64,000 bases of DNA from Ophthalmolycus amberensis (GCA_024529925.1 JAFEUB010000895.1:496001-560000); one strand, 5' to 3'. Positions 12,809 through 25,528 are shown, numbered from the stretch's first letter. Notes: generated by a model from the letters alone, not told the origin. A program made the numbers and translations.

Positions 12809-12889
12809 TTTCTTGTTTTTTTTCTTAGATCTCTAGTCATCATGTCCTGCACCCAGAATATGATATGCATATTTACTTATTTTTAAATT

Positions 12890-13085
12890 GACTTCGACAG
12901 CTGCTGTAATTGTAACATCCGACTACGGGGCCCATTCACTGAGACCGTGTTTGAGTCTGCTCCACAGCCTACCGTGAGTTTAATAGGCTCCTCAGTCTGG
13001 CAGAGCTATTACCAAATCCAACACAGACCATTAGGCCGCATGGGCTTAATTGCACATTAATTGGATAATTAGTCCTGCACTTTGT
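12890..13085. promoter_or_regulatory. Candidate regulatory block with clustered ATTA sites
   Basis: Unique sequence ending in a dense site cluster at 13046-13072: TTAATTGCACATTAATT followed by GGATAATTAG gives three homeodomain-type ATTA/TAAT cores in 27 bases. CCATTAGG is nearby at about 13029. Such clusters are common in developmental enhancers. Conservation is untested. Confidence 0.3.
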
Positions 13086-13089
13086 TTTC

Positions 13090-15140
13090 TCCCATTTTGT
13101 CAAATCTTGTCACTCATTGTGGCAAGTACACGGGTCATTCTCCAGATTTCCCCTTTTTTTCATTCTGTTTTTCAGCACAGCGAGAAAATACAGTAGGTGG
13201 TGCAGTCATCCTGTGGCTGGAGATCAGCAGTGGGGAGGGGTTGCTCCATGTGGGTGGGAGGCCAAGGCTGTGAGGATTGATGGAGCCTTAGGTTGTCCTC
13301 CGCCTGTGCTGTCATGTTGACCCACAATACATGCTGTGTTTGTGTCTCTGCCAGCACAGAAACCAGGAAGAGGCATGCATAGTTAAATAGGAACAACTCT
13401 CTAGTGCGCAAGGTGCATTATTTATGAACTTTTTAAAGAGATTTTATTCATCCCTTCCTCGTATTTCTCCCCGCCATTATTGTCTGTGCTTCAGGCGTGT
13501 GCCTCAACACTCTCCGATTGCTACCATTAAACCCAGGGAGCCATCTGATGGAGTTATCAAAGTAAATGTTTGGCACATGTGATAGCGTTTGAAATATCCT
13601 CCTGTAATAAAGCTCTCCGGGGAGAAAGAGGGACAGGTTTCTCATGCAAATAGCCGGTTTTTCTGATATCACACAGTGTCAAAATATCCACATTTATCTC
13701 AGTGCTGTCAAGAAACACACGGAGCACCCACTGATGTGGAGGCTGATGTTTGGCTAGGTGGGAGACAGAGGAAAAGTGTTTGCCATATGACATCGGGCCA
13801 GGCAGTACTTAATGAAATCATTATCTTAAATTTACAAGCAACGAATCTACCAAGCTGCAGTTTGGTTTTAATGCGCATATGGTGTGCATATGGAAGCCAG
13901 ACAATTAGAAAAAGGAGAAGATGTGGATGAAGAAACATAAAATCATACGAATGCTGTGGCGCGTTCTCAAATGGCTGGTGTGCTGTAAGTGCAGACTTTG
14001 GGGAGCAGGGAGAAAAATCAGTGATAGACTGTTAACTGCTCTGCTTGCATTGTCGTTCTCTACGAGACCCTGATAGCTTTTCTACTGATTAGACGAGTTA
14101 AAGCTCAGACCTTCACTATTCCCAGAGGAAGCAGCACTTGCTTTTGTCTCTGTGCTAATAATAGCAATAAAGTCTGATCATTCCGAAGTGTTAAAATGCT
14201 CCTTATAAACATCGGTCTGTTTTTGTTTTGTTTATTATTCATCTCGTCCAATTACCATTCTTAAGGGGAGTGTTTCTCGCCAGCCGCTGAGGGAATAGGA
14301 GATTAAAAGGCAATGAGGAAACATCTGTGTCTCTGCTTTGCCACAAATCTGCATCTCATTCCTACCACTGGCATCCAAATAGACAGCGCCTACGATGCAG
14401 GGGGAAAAAAGAAAGTAAAACACCAAGGTGCATAGGGCTAGTGGATAGAGGGAAGGGTTACCATAGAAACACATACCTCACATGGGTTTATGGGCTGCAT
14501 CCTATCACATGCTATCAATTACCATAAATCCTCTGGCAGGGAGGGCGGTGGTTAAGGTGCCTCAGCAGTGAATGACAATGTGTTGATCACCACACATCTG
14601 CAGAAATGCCTCCATGCTCTTTAAACCAAGAGCAAAATGGCATCAGGTTTAGTTTGCCACAATAGAAAGATGGAGAGTGCCGCTAATGTGTTTCCTTTCA
14701 TGAGCCCGTGTGCAAACAGGTTGAAAATCAGAAAAAAAAGGATGCTGCCTGCCATTCCTGTATATTCATGTCAATGTGGAGATGAATGATTGCAAAATTA
14801 AAACTTAGTGGAAAGCATAACAGAGCTGTGCATTTCTATCTGATCATCTTTGACTGGGTGTCGTCGTGTTGATTCCGTGCACTCGTCGTACAGCCGTCTG
14901 CACATCGAAAGCCAGCAGTGAGAATTGTGTCAGAGCTCAGCGGTACATCAGTGCAATTTCCACAAATGGCATCTTTTCCCAAGCTCCCATCCTCTCGACC
15001 TCTCGCGCATAGCGGCGACGCTGAGAGCATTATCAGATGTGTTGGAGCAGCTCCCATCAGCGCGACCCCGGTGGGCGGCGCAGATATCGAGTGACCTTTT
15101 CTGCATGGCTCCCTGATATTAACGCAATCTCCCCGCCTTA
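13090..15140. other. Non-coding stretch, no gene seen
   Basis: A good polypyrimidine tract ends in TTTTTCAG at about 13173, followed by CACAGCGAGAAAATACAG, but no GT donor follows, so no exon is called. The rest is unique sequence. Confidence 0.5.
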
Positions 15141-15143
15141 TTA

Positions 15144-15215
15144 CCATGGGAACATTTCACATTATTAGACTTAATAAATTACAGTATTAGACTTAATAAA
15201 TTACTTTTCCCATGG
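15144..15215. repeat. Tandem duplication bracketed by a 9-base inverted repeat
   Basis: CCATGGGAA (15144-15152) and its exact reverse complement TTCCCATGG (15207-15215) flank two direct copies of TATTAGACTTAATAAATTAC (15163-15182 and 15185-15204, period 22). The layout could form a stem with a duplicated AT-rich loop, or could be a small footprint left by a mobile element. Confidence 0.85.
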
Positions 15216-18200
15216 CTTCCGTGTCTCCTCTCCCTTCGCCATCTTTCTCCCCCATCCTTTCCTGCCCTGCTCCCATCGTCTTCCGTGCTCCTGAGCCGAT
15301 AACCCGACCTCCCCAGGGGCCCGGCCTCCATAATCGCGGCAGTTCACGGCCCTCTTATTCCGGCAGAATTGCTTAATTGGTATGTGTTCTACATAACTGT
15401 TGGAGTATTAGACTCACAAATGAAGGTTAGAACCTCAGTGCTTGTAATCGACTGAAAGAAATTGATTTGTGCTCAGCTGCCCTTCTGGGACGAGACTTTA
15501 TGGTTCTCTGAAGAAATGAAGCTTTTATAATTGTGTGTTCTCCCCCCGCCTCCCACCCCCCTCTCTCCTCTCCTGTCCTCTCTCTCTTTTTCTCATTTCC
15601 TCCCTGCTAACTGCTTTGTTGACATTCATCAAAAGGCAAGACGCTGGCAATGTAAAGGTGATGTGTCTGGTTGTCCATGTTACAGAGCGCATACACGACG
15701 TAGGTTTCCCGTCTGTCAAGCTGGTGTGTGCTGAGCAGTGAATATCAATGTGTATCCCCCCACCCCGGGGAATCGAATCACAGCTTATACTCTGCCAATG
15801 GAATCTGATTGCATTATATGTGATCGTGTCGAAGGAGTTAAGCGCCGTTGTATTAACCAAACCTGACCAACGAGCATAAATTGGCTTATGATTGAGCTTC
15901 TTGGATTGTGAGGCGCTTTATGGCTTTGCATCAACAGCTTATTGTGTGTGATTAACAGGGGTCTTGTCACAGCTTTGTGGCAGACCAACTAAATCGGTCA
16001 GAACGGGGAAATGCAAGAATGTGGGTCCATCGTAGTTTTGAGGGAGACAGCAGGACACATTCAGGCATCAATAAGTGTTGCACTCCTTTCCATCATACAG
16101 TTGTATTTTGTTTCTCAATCATGCAACGACTCGTGTTTTTATTATGTTATAGAAGCTTGCGTTACGTCTCTCTAAATCATTTGTCACCAGCATAATAGTT
16201 TACTTGGGTGCTTGAGAATGACAGGAAGCACACTGAATTGTTATTGTTGTTATTGTGCAAAAAAACAAGACGATACAAAACATGGTGTCGAAAGATAGAG
16301 AGGTAAGAGCCACAAAATCATCAGACATAATCACAACAAAAGAGAAACAAACAAACAGCCAGAGAGAAGCAGAAAAGGCTCAAATACAAGGAACTAAGGA
16401 GTGATGAAATAAGACAGACGTAACATAATAGAATGATGCCCCTTCCATCAGCCAGGAGGAATATCCTGCAGGACTGTTGCTGCCGCTGTCTGGCTCGTGT
16501 CTTATGCATGACGACTCCCTCTGACTTAGGTGACCGTCGATTATTTATGCCTGCTTTCCAGGTGGGCAGGCTCAGATGTGCTCGGTGCAGAGGTTTGCTC
16601 AACGCAAAATCACATTTCACGCTTGTGCTAATGTCACCCAGTGAGTGAAGCAGAGTGAGAACTGGCAGGTGGTGTTTACAAACGGGAACACCCCGAACCG
16701 CAAGCCACCCTGACACCAGATGCTGATTTGATTATGGGGTGGCATGTTAGAGAGTCTATGAATGCATGGAGCATGCGAAGTGGTGCACTCAAAGTCGATT
16801 AAGTGAAAAAGGTGATGAGTTGATTTGAGTTGCATCGATTTATTTTTATTTTGTCGGGCTTTTCACAACAAGGGAGTGGTTTCAGGTAGACATGGAGTGT
16901 GTTTGCTCACTGTGGAGGAGTTGTGTTTGCAAGGTGAGACCGTGTTTGTGGCTGATTCTTCTCGGGGGCACATTCTACCAGTTTCTCTTTTTTTTGTGTG
17001 TTTTAGGTGTGATTGCACATTTGCTTGAGGTGCTATCTGTTTGTGTGGAGATAAGTTCAGCAGGAACTGAGCACATTCACTCGTTCAGTACTTTGATCTA
17101 TCTTTCTGCCCCTCGGTGTCAAACATTATAACAAAGACACTTTCTTGGATGCCTGACAGCGTAGTGTTTACAGCTGCAGTTATTTTAAAATATTAACCAG
17201 TTTGAGAACTTTTCAAGAAAGTCCCGTTGTTGTCAACAACAGATTAATTATGTGCGAAGCGCCTCGTGGAACTGGCTTGAACTCAGTCGTTCATGTTTCG
17301 CAGGCTGTAGATTCTCCACGTCGAAGCTGTTCAGTCGTTGTCGCATCATCCCGACACCCGCTCACCTGTGCATGTGTGTGGGCACATTTATAGAATTTGA
17401 TATAAACTCTGACATTTTGCAGGTTTATATATACAACAAGCTAAATCTTTGCTCACAGGTGGCATACGTTTTTTCTATCACTTTCCTTGCCTGAAGGTGG
17501 CACTGGTTTCCCGCCTATGTGGCATTGATTGGACTGGAGCTGCAGGTGTGACACCGCTGGCACTCAGCTGCTTTAGACGTGTAGAGATACAGTGATAAAC
17601 ATGTAGACACAAAGCTATATAATGGACATTTTTCATGGTAGACAAATGAAAAAACAGATGACGACGAGTTGAGACAAAACTGAATTCTTGATTGTCATAA
17701 GCGGTAAGTGGCTGAATGATAAACCCATTTAGAATGTAACTTAAGTGAAATGTTACTTTCAATCATACATATATGATTTCACAGAAAACTACTCAAAGTA
17801 AAATGTTCCTCTTTTTTTTTCTCTCACAAGGTGCTCTCTATACGTGAACGTCCTTTATTCCTCAATCCTTGGTAATTGCCAGCAGATGCAAATGAGCTTT
17901 TCACAGCCTGTAGCAGCAGCACTACCTCTCAAACGCAACCTCCTAACTCTGTGCGCTTTAACGCTGCTTCCTCAGCATTAGTATTCCAGAGCCGGATCCC
18001 TCTTGGATCCAGGCTAGGATTATCCAAGCTCTTAACATCTTAGCTAAGCTGGTTAACACCTGTTTTTATTGACATCTGAACACCATCCTAGGCACCTCGT
18101 CTTCTGTGGTTTTAAAGAGCTTCCCTTGCTCTCTTCGTGGAGGCTGCAGCCCACATAAATGACTGTTTCCCCACCACAAGTATTGGTAGCAGGTCAGCAG

Positions 18201-18725
18201 CTTTACTGTGGTAATTAGGAGTCCATTTTTATCCTCACAAACATTGTTATCGCAGCACAACTTGTAATATGGCTACATAAGAGGTACGTCAAGATACTTT
18301 AATGCAGTCATAAATCACTTTAAAGCTAAGCATAGTGAAGTTGTTTTGCCAGGTCCTAGTCTAGACGTGCGCTACAAGCTCAAGAATCCCATAGTTTACT
18401 GTACATTCTCGCTCACATATTTCAGAGTAATTTACAAGGGGGAAAAAAGGAAAACAGGCTCCCTCTATGTGTTTATTATGCTTAATATTTCCATTGGGGC
18501 CCACGTTTGCCCCAGTGTAACTGATGTAATATTCTATAAATACCATTTAGGCTGTTGATACAGCCTGGGGGATTCTGGTTAGCAGAGGATGGTGTAGACT
18601 CGGAGAAATCCTCAGACTTGTCTGTGTGTCTGTTTCAAAAAGTCTTGCCAGGGTCAGTGGGGGAAACTTTGAAGAATGTCCCAGGATTTGTCTAAATCGT
18701 GCGGCATGGATCTTGTTAAGCGTTG
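15216..18725. other. Non-coding stretch, no gene seen
   Basis: A C/T-rich patch lies at about 15540-15605 and an octamer-like ATGCAAAT at about 17886. Nothing with credible exon borders. Confidence 0.5.
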
Positions 18726-18729
18726 CTGG

Positions 18730-18960
18730 CATTAGAGCTGAGCCCTATCAATGATTCCATTAACCTAAATTCCAAACCAGGCTTCACAACATGACCATAT
18801 TAACCCGTCGGATTTCATCAAGCTCTTGATCCCTCGCTATTTAGATAGACAGGAATTAATGGTCGCTCACATTTGTCTGGCTACCGGCTATGTGCCTTGC
18901 ACCAGACAGGGAATTATCTGTAATATGACCCCATGTTTATCTTTGGCCTTTATGCGTCCA
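18730..18960. promoter_or_regulatory. Candidate regulatory block, unverified
   Basis: Repeat-free sequence with ATGATTCCATTAACC, ATATTAACCCG, GGAATTAATGG and GGGAATTATCTG spaced over about 200 bases. Motif density resembles vertebrate conserved non-coding elements; no comparison was possible. Confidence 0.22.
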
Positions 18961-19194
18961 CATGTTCTCTGCTTAATTTTTTTTCTAGCCTATAACTATA
19001 ACATATGCTGAATGGCATTGCTGATGTGGGACAATAAGGTGGACAAGGACACGATCCCAATCAGCAGATTTTTGTAGCTTTCCTCCGTAAAGAATAATCA
19101 TTTCAGGCTAACGGCGCTGGAACGAGCCGAGAAGAGAAAGAAACAAGTGTCTGCATTAGGACAAAGGAAGGGTGAGCAGGAGAGCGTCTGACAA

Positions 19195-19370
19195 GCCAGT
19201 AACGCCTCATTGTCCCTGATCTCAAGTTTCATAAATTTCCACAGCTCTCGTTAAAGGACGTGTCGCTGCTGTCACCGGGCGCTAACTCGTTATCTCCTCA
19301 GCGCCGCAAAGCGCTGTAATTAACATTCAATAACTGTAACTGATCCAGCATTCTTCCGCTCTTGCCACTA
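19195..19370. promoter_or_regulatory. Candidate regulatory block, unverified
   Basis: Repeat-free sequence with GCGCCGCAAAGCGC followed by TGTAATTAACATTCAATAAC at 19315-19334. A GC-rich core beside an AT-rich homeodomain-type site is an enhancer-like combination, but this rests on appearance only. Confidence 0.2.
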
Positions 19371-20830
19371 ATTGCCACACTACTGTGCTTGTTTATAAGT
19401 GGGTCTTGTGTATGTGTGTGTGTGCACTTGTTTGTACACGTTTCTGTGGTTCATTTTGACTGTAAATTGAGGTCAGAAAGCAGTTGATCTGTGCGTTCAG
19501 GTCAAGAACCTTCTCTCAGCTTTCCTCGCAGGAGTCACTGAGTTCATGCCGCCGTCGGAGACTCATCTAAAAAGTAATTTTCAGAATATTTTTGCAGACA
19601 TATGGACATTTTAAAAGTCCTCCATCCAAGAGCTGGCAAATTAAAGCGTTGTCGATGGATGCTTTTAGTAGGCTCCTCATGAATAACGCAACCTGTATTT
19701 TCACCGTTGAAGAGCATAGTGGAGGCCCATTTGTCGAAATCACAATTACTGTAATTACAAATTTCAAGGGACAGCCTGCCTGTGGTTGTGAGGACAGAGG
19801 GTGTACTATTAGTTAAGGAGCTGCACCATTCTCCTTTCAGCCCATGCATGAGTGCCCTTCTCCTATCGTATCCTCCATTGCATCAAACACAACCTCCAGT
19901 TGGGAATGTGTAGCTGTCACGCTGCTATCCACTTACAGTGGCCCAAGGAGAGCGCTCAGCACTCTTAGTGATTCCTTTTTGCGGCATCGCATTTCCTTTC
20001 ACAGTTTCCCGCAGATACCTGGCGGTGTCGAATGTTTTTGTTTTCCCCTTAGCTGCTCCTAAGCCTGACCTTACCGGAGCAGCAGCCATCACAACAAGGC
20101 CTGATGAATAATTAGTCTGGGTCAACTGATACTCTCTGGCTCCACACATCGCTGTCATCTACTCCGCCAGCGCCAGCCAAAAGCCAATGAACTGTGTGCA
20201 ATTCTGCTCAATTGAATCAGTTGAGGTTGATGCAGCTCTTGTTATTTCGGAGGTAAACTGCTAGACGTAAGCTGATACGGGGGCTACCCTTGAGGCCGAG
20301 TGCAGAACAGGAGAAGGGCTGTCAAACTGGCAGCGTCACCGGGGCCGCGTTTGGAGACTTCTATGGAGGTCTGTTACAGATATCACCTGGTGCTTTAGCT
20401 GTATGCTACTGGCCCATTCTCAGGGGATTAGGGCGAATGCCAGGGTAGGGTTTCTGAGAGCCAAGGCGGCCCCAGGAGGACAAACAAAACCAAATGGTTC
20501 CGTAGTAGTTCTTGTCATGGTTTCATGTTTGGGTCAGACGAGACGTTGGGCAGGTGTCTGGGGATTCGACTGTAGCGTTTTATACACACATGTCTATTGT
20601 TTCAGATGATTTATGTTTTGGCTAAAGGAGCAGTTTTATTTAATAGAGAGTGTTTTAGCAAGGCATCATGCCACCACAAGACTTCAGAACAGTGCCAGTG
20701 TTCTCAGTTGGGTTGAGCTCTGGTGACTATTGTGTGAAGGCCGTATAGCATATCATTCACATGTGTTTAAAGTGTTCAGTTGACCCCCTCATGCCCTCTA
20801 TGGGAGCATCTGCATTTAATATCTTTCTTC
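19371..20830. other. Non-coding stretch, no gene seen
   Basis: A short TG run lies at 19411-19423. Several frames of 66-101 codons overlap on both strands at 19544-19850, but none shows a domain or splice signals. Confidence 0.5.
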
Positions 20831-20834
20831 ACTT

Positions 20835-20905
20835 ATTTATTTGATTGGTTTATTTGGTGAGGACAGTGAACATTAATAAAACATTCCTGTAAATGCGCCA
20901 TCTGT
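20835..20905. repeat. Fragment of an interspersed repeat (family not assigned)
   Basis: The phrase GGTGAGGACAGTGAACATTA followed by ATAAAACATTCCTGTAAATG and CGCCA closely resembles a motif I recall from many teleost loci (a 'GGACAGTGCACATTAAT...CTGTAAATGTGCCAG' type sequence). Only about 70 bases match, and the rest of the element is not evident. The assignment relies on memory of the motif, so family and orientation stay open. Confidence 0.4.
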
Positions 20906-22159
20906 AACTTATTTATCCGGTTTCACAGGTGCCACGTTGTCACAAGCTAGAAAACTGAACTGATGTGTTTGTTTCACAGGACTTCAGCTTCAGTTTGTGT
21001 TGGGTTGTGGCTCAACCCGAAATATAGATAAACTTCTCTTTTAGCAACTCACAGAACCCGTTGTGGTTTTACATGCTTGCACAATAGGCACATAGGTTGT
21101 GGTTTTGCTCACATTTTCACAACGGCTCACCACCAACGAAACTGCTGTAGCTGCAGTTTGAATTGTCACAGCCTCTCCTCCTTCCTGTTACACTTCTATG
21201 GAAATTGACAGCGTGTTAAAAAAAATATTAATTGTTCACCCAAGCACTGACATCAAGGAAGTGGAACAACTTTTAAAATATGTCTTTGATCCATGTTGGT
21301 TGTGTTGTCTCTCCTTTTGCTGTCAGGACTTTGGAAGACACAGGATACATGTTTGACCAAATAACCGGCATAATTAGTTGTTTACATAGCAGTGGAAAGC
21401 TCCACGACTGTGTTCACCTCAAACGCAGGTCATGGAAGAACCGGCCTTCTTCAGTGTAATATCCTCCGGCTCAATATACAGTGTCAAAGTCAGCTGATGT
21501 GTGGTGAGTACACAGACATGCCTCCAACTAAAGTGCTAAGTCGTGTGCTTAAATCATTTTCATGCTCATATCGCCTCGAATTAGAACTGCTTACATGAAC
21601 AAGGCTTTGTGCAGTCTCCACACTTTCTTGATTGGACATAGATCTGGAAATAATGATCTCTGACTGTGATGGATGTTTGTGTGAGGAAAGATGCTGGCCT
21701 GCTTTCAAAAAGGTCATTTTACAAGCACCATGAACAGGGGTTTGCAACGGAGACATTGGAAAGCTTGAATGAGGGAAAGTGTCATCATATGGCTTTTTTT
21801 TTTTTAAATCTGATTGCTAAAGATAGATCTAATTTGGATTTGGGCTAATGCGAGGAACACTATCAGCCATTGACCAAAGGGTGTCTTATGACTGACTCGA
21901 CGTACTTCACTCAGCAGTCTTGTGCTTTTACTCTGCAGTTTCAGTTCGGAGACCGGACCGGGTGCCGCTCCTGCACTCACTGTTTAGTTCATGAACTTCA
22001 GTGCCCCACCTTCTTCCGTCCCTTCAGCTCCTGGAAGCACAACTATATTAGTGTCTCCCAGAGAGCGTCAAGCAAGTCTGCTGCTTCTGTTTACAGGCTA
22101 TTCAATCACTCTAAGTACTGGTGGCAGACTGATTTTCTTGGAAACACATTTGCCACAAT
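20906..22159. other. Non-coding stretch, possibly part of a decayed repeat
   Basis: A TTTGTTTCACAG at about 20968-20979 precedes a short frame (DFSFSLCWVVAQPEI, then stop), too short to call. The segment 20906-21340 may be more of the repeat fragment beginning at 20835, but I could not support that. Confidence 0.4.
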
Positions 22160-22185
22160 CCCCCCCCCCCCCCCCCCACCCCCCC
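22160..22185. repeat. Poly-C run, 18 + 7 bases with one A
   Basis: C18 at 22160-22177, one A, then C7. The forward frame across it reads as poly-proline and is not evidence of a gene. Confidence 0.95.
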
Positions 22186-22605
22186 GGCTCCTTACATGCA
22201 AGGTATTTATCATACGAAAATCTGGAACTATCTGACTCGCCTATTTTACTAGCCTTGTCCTAGAGCTGAGACTGATAAAACATTGTAATGTATGCGCTGC
22301 AGTCAACAGTGAACATAAAAAATATCTCAGAATGCTGTGAGATTTACGCTCTGTCATCGGGGTGGTTACTTTTATAACACCTTCGCACTGGAGATAACAT
22401 CTCGCAGCTTACAAGTTGTCTTCCGGTAGAAATGGGCCATTTGTCCTCATTTGTTTTTGTACTTCTCGGTGACACACACGTAAAACAGTTGTGTACTTTG
22501 AGCAACAATCCAGATGGAAAAAGTGGGTGCAGTGTCAATTTGTTTTTAACCTACTTAGCATATGTAGCTGCTGGGAGTACTGCAGTGTGCCACCTCATAT
22601 CACAT

Positions 22606-22609
<4 letters not shown>

Positions 22610-22660
<51 letters not shown>

Positions 22661-22671
22661 ATGTGTGTGTG
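22610..22671. repeat. (TG)n microsatellite, about 24 units plus tail
   Basis: Perfect TG run to 22659, then GGA interruption and a further TGTGTGTGTG tail. Confidence 0.96.
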
Positions 22672-22909
22672 CGCTAGTGACCTCAAAGCTAGCGGCAGCC
22701 CCTGCTAACAGCTGGTTTTCTGCCAGTTTTTCTGCAAGGCTATGAGAAATTTAGCTGAGCTGTGTGGTGGCTTGTAGCACCCTAATATAGCAATAAGCAG
22801 GGTGACCGGGCTTACTCAAGATTGATGATGGTGGTCTCGCATGAGGTCCTTGTTCATAAGGGCATAGGTCACAGGTCACATTCATCAACTGACATACATG
22901 CAGCTTTTC

Positions 22910-23287
22910 TCATACCACAGTTTGTTCATTGCCTCTGACATGTATTTTATTGTAAGGGGATACTTGGAACTGTAATTTTACATCAACAGCATCTGTCACC
23001 GTTGTGTCATAAGAGCTCGAATCACTGAGCTCTAATGAAAGGTCAACCTGTGAGACTCTCCCTGCATCCGTGTAATAAACAACACGCAGGGAATAGCGTG
23101 TCATCGTGTCTGCCCTGTCTTCATCTCTTTCAGGCTTTGCTCTTCTATTTTTGTCCGCTTTTCTCCGAACAGTATATTCACTCAGCATGTACCGTACCTC
23201 TGCAATGACGAGCGTTTGTTCATCAGCCATGTTTAAACTGCACAAAGGATTGACTTGGCAAAAGACTTGATGCACATGCACAGTCAC
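22910..23287 (-). other. Unrecognised 125-codon frame, coding status unknown
   Basis: This is the least repetitive of the longer frames. An internal Met at 23230 has a good Kozak context on the minus strand (AAACATGG) and begins MADEQTLVIAEVRYMLSEYT, then a basic stretch (RRKADKNRRAKP), then a Ser/Asp/Val-rich tail. The first residues faintly recall the start of MADF-domain proteins of Harbinger-type elements, but the conserved tryptophans are absent. A GAG|GTACGG inside the frame could be a donor. No terminal repeats were seen. It may be a chance frame or a decayed element. Confidence 0.15.
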
Positions 23288-23869
23288 CCCGTGCTCTGTT
23301 TGCAGTTTCCAGGCCGCAGATCCACAAGCAGCTCTGTTCGGCTCCCCTGTCTTACTTGTTCTCCGTCTCTCTGGGCTCCTGGGTCCTCCTCTTCCTCCCT
23401 CGTCCTCATTTCGCTTGAATTAATTGAGACCTCATTTTTTGTGAGAAAGCTCATAGGAGGGGCTGTGTGAGGAAGGAGAGAAGAGTGAAAGAATGAGAGA
23501 TGCAGATTGAGATCAGTGGCAGAAGCCTAGGGGGCACAGCTCTCCCAGAGGTAGGCAGCCACCAGTGTCTTGGGGGAGGGTGACTTATCTCTTTATCCTC
23601 CCAACAGTCACCCCTCACTACTTCAAAACTGACCCATAGGCTGATAATCCACAAACTACATGCTAAGCTAAGTGCTAAATATGTGACCCGAGGGCAAGGT
23701 AGTGTCATTGCCGCGGAATGACATTATACTCTTCACAAATACTCGATATGGAAATAGCTGGTATGATGTGCAGCCACAGACGCTACCTTGGCCCGAACCC
23801 TTTCAATTATGAACCATTACAACTTCTCCCAGTGCAATATTCATGCACGGTCAGATCACTCCTTCAGAC

Positions 23870-24125
23870 GTCTTAGGCCGTTGTAAGTTGAGATAAACAC
23901 TTGGCGAGTCGTAGCAGCCAATCCCTCGCCTCTTCTCCTCAATGTCACTGCCTTAGCGCTCAATAATTCAAAGCTTGGCGGTAATGAGCTCCCCGTAGGC
24001 GCTGTCCCCAAGGAGCCTCCCCACTGTGCCGCCACTGTAATGTAGTTATATCTCATGTCAGCTTTCAAATCAATTACATTTCTATCTGATGGCTATGTAA
24101 TTGCGCCTGATTGAGTTTTTGGCAC
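23870..24125. promoter_or_regulatory. Candidate regulatory block, unverified
   Basis: Repeat-free, balanced composition. AT-rich sites (CAATAATTCAAAG at about 23960; AATCAATTACATTTC at 24068-24082; ATGTAATTG at 24095-24103) alternate with GC-rich sequence (CCCCAAGGAGCC at 24006). It looks like a conserved non-coding element, but this is by eye only. Confidence 0.27.
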
Positions 24126-24289
24126 GCCAGCCAAGTGTGTGGTTCTCAAACTCAAGCCAGTCAAAACAGGAAGCTTCATGAAATGAAACTGTATTTCATC
24201 CTGATTGAGGCTGCTTGCACGATAAGCACAACTATAATTATGATAATAATAACAATAGCAATCTGTGTTTTCTCAGCTTTGTTGTTCTT

Positions 24290-24303
24290 CCCCCCCCCCC
24301 CCC
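24290..24303. repeat. Poly-C run, 14 bases
   Basis: C homopolymer within a pyrimidine tract that ends CTTGCTCTCCAG at 24314. That end looks like a splice acceptor, but the following frame (MKLCPEDNAQHLHYSRCNG, then stop) has no donor, so no exon is called. Confidence 0.93.
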
Positions 24304-24699
24304 TTGCTCTCCAGATGAAATTGTGCCCCGAGGACAATGCACAACACTTGCATTATTCAAGATGCAACGGCTGACTTGATTGTTTGTAGCATGTGCAATT
24401 TAGTAGATTAAATGTAAACCATAATGCGTTTGTATACATTTGGGTGTCTGAAGCAAACATTTCTACAGCACTACACTCTGTGACTAGAGCCATACTGATC
24501 TGTACGTGTTGTGGTTAGATTTTGATGTCAGACATAGTGTGCCACTGCCGACAGAAGTCATACTGTCTTTTGGCAAAATGCCCAGAAATAACAAGCGAAC
24601 CTCTTACCTACAGCAACTAGTCGACAGCCGAGGTCAAAGCAATATTGTTGTACGTGTCAGATCTCGGAGCCGAATTTTATTGACTCAAGATTGGTTGAA

Positions 24700-24830
24700 T
24701 TGATAGGTGGACAGACAAGTGGGTGGAAAGATGAATGGAGAGACGAATGCCCACATGGCTGGACGGACAAATGGAAATACGGATGGATAGTTGGATCAAC
24801 TGAATGCACGCCTGGATGGACAGAGGGAAT
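24700..24830. repeat. Degenerate (GGAT/GATG)n repeat
   Basis: Repeated GGATGGA, GGACAGA, GGTGGA and GATGAATGGA phrases over about 130 bases suggest an old, heavily mutated tetranucleotide array. Confidence 0.6.
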
Positions 24831-25528
24831 ACCCTAATAGAGTGGCATTGAGATAGATGAGGGGGAGGATGCTGCTGTTAGGTGCATCAGCAACTAAATA
24901 GTGATGAATTGTGGCTTCTGTCAGCAGCACTAAGTATAACAGACACAGTAAAGCAGCCTGGCTCATCCATAATCAGCAGACACAGATTGTCTTCATGCCT
25001 TCTTTGGAAATAAAGCACTGTGGGCATCTACCAATCTGTCTTTCTAGCCACACTTCATCATCCCTTTTCTTCTCGTATCCCCTTACTCTTGCTGTTGTTG
25101 CCCTTTACATCTCTTCACTCGTACTATTTTCTCCTCATTTCTCTTCTTAAGGTCTTGCGTCTTTCTGTCTGTCTCTCCGACACTGTCTTTTGTCTTTACA
25201 GCCTTCCATGTTTGGTTTTTTTTGCGGTGAGAGAGCCACTGGGTGCACATCTACTATCTTGCCTTTCATTTCATGGCTTCTGGAAATGGATGTTTTACTG
25301 CCTTCATTAAGGCATGCAGCAGTCAGCACCATGTTTTCCCTCCGAAGTTTAGCTCTGTGAACCACGCCATTAGAGGACATTATGGCCCCAGATTTCAGGG
25401 CACAGTGGAACACTGTATAATTTGATTAGTGTTATTAATCAAGTGGAATACCACTCCTTTCATTCCAATCTCCCTCCCCTCCTCGCCCTCCTTTTTGCCA
25501 TTACAATCCTGCTTTCAAACCCATCAGA
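24831..25528. other. Non-coding stretch, pyrimidine-rich centre
   Basis: Plus-strand C/T-rich sequence at about 25040-25200. Nothing recognised as a gene or element. Confidence 0.5.

Noticed and set aside
24315..24374. Possible exon MKLCPEDNAQHLHYSRCNG after a CTTGCTCTCCAG acceptor
   Set aside because: The pyrimidine tract is mostly a C homopolymer and no donor or polyadenylation signal follows.
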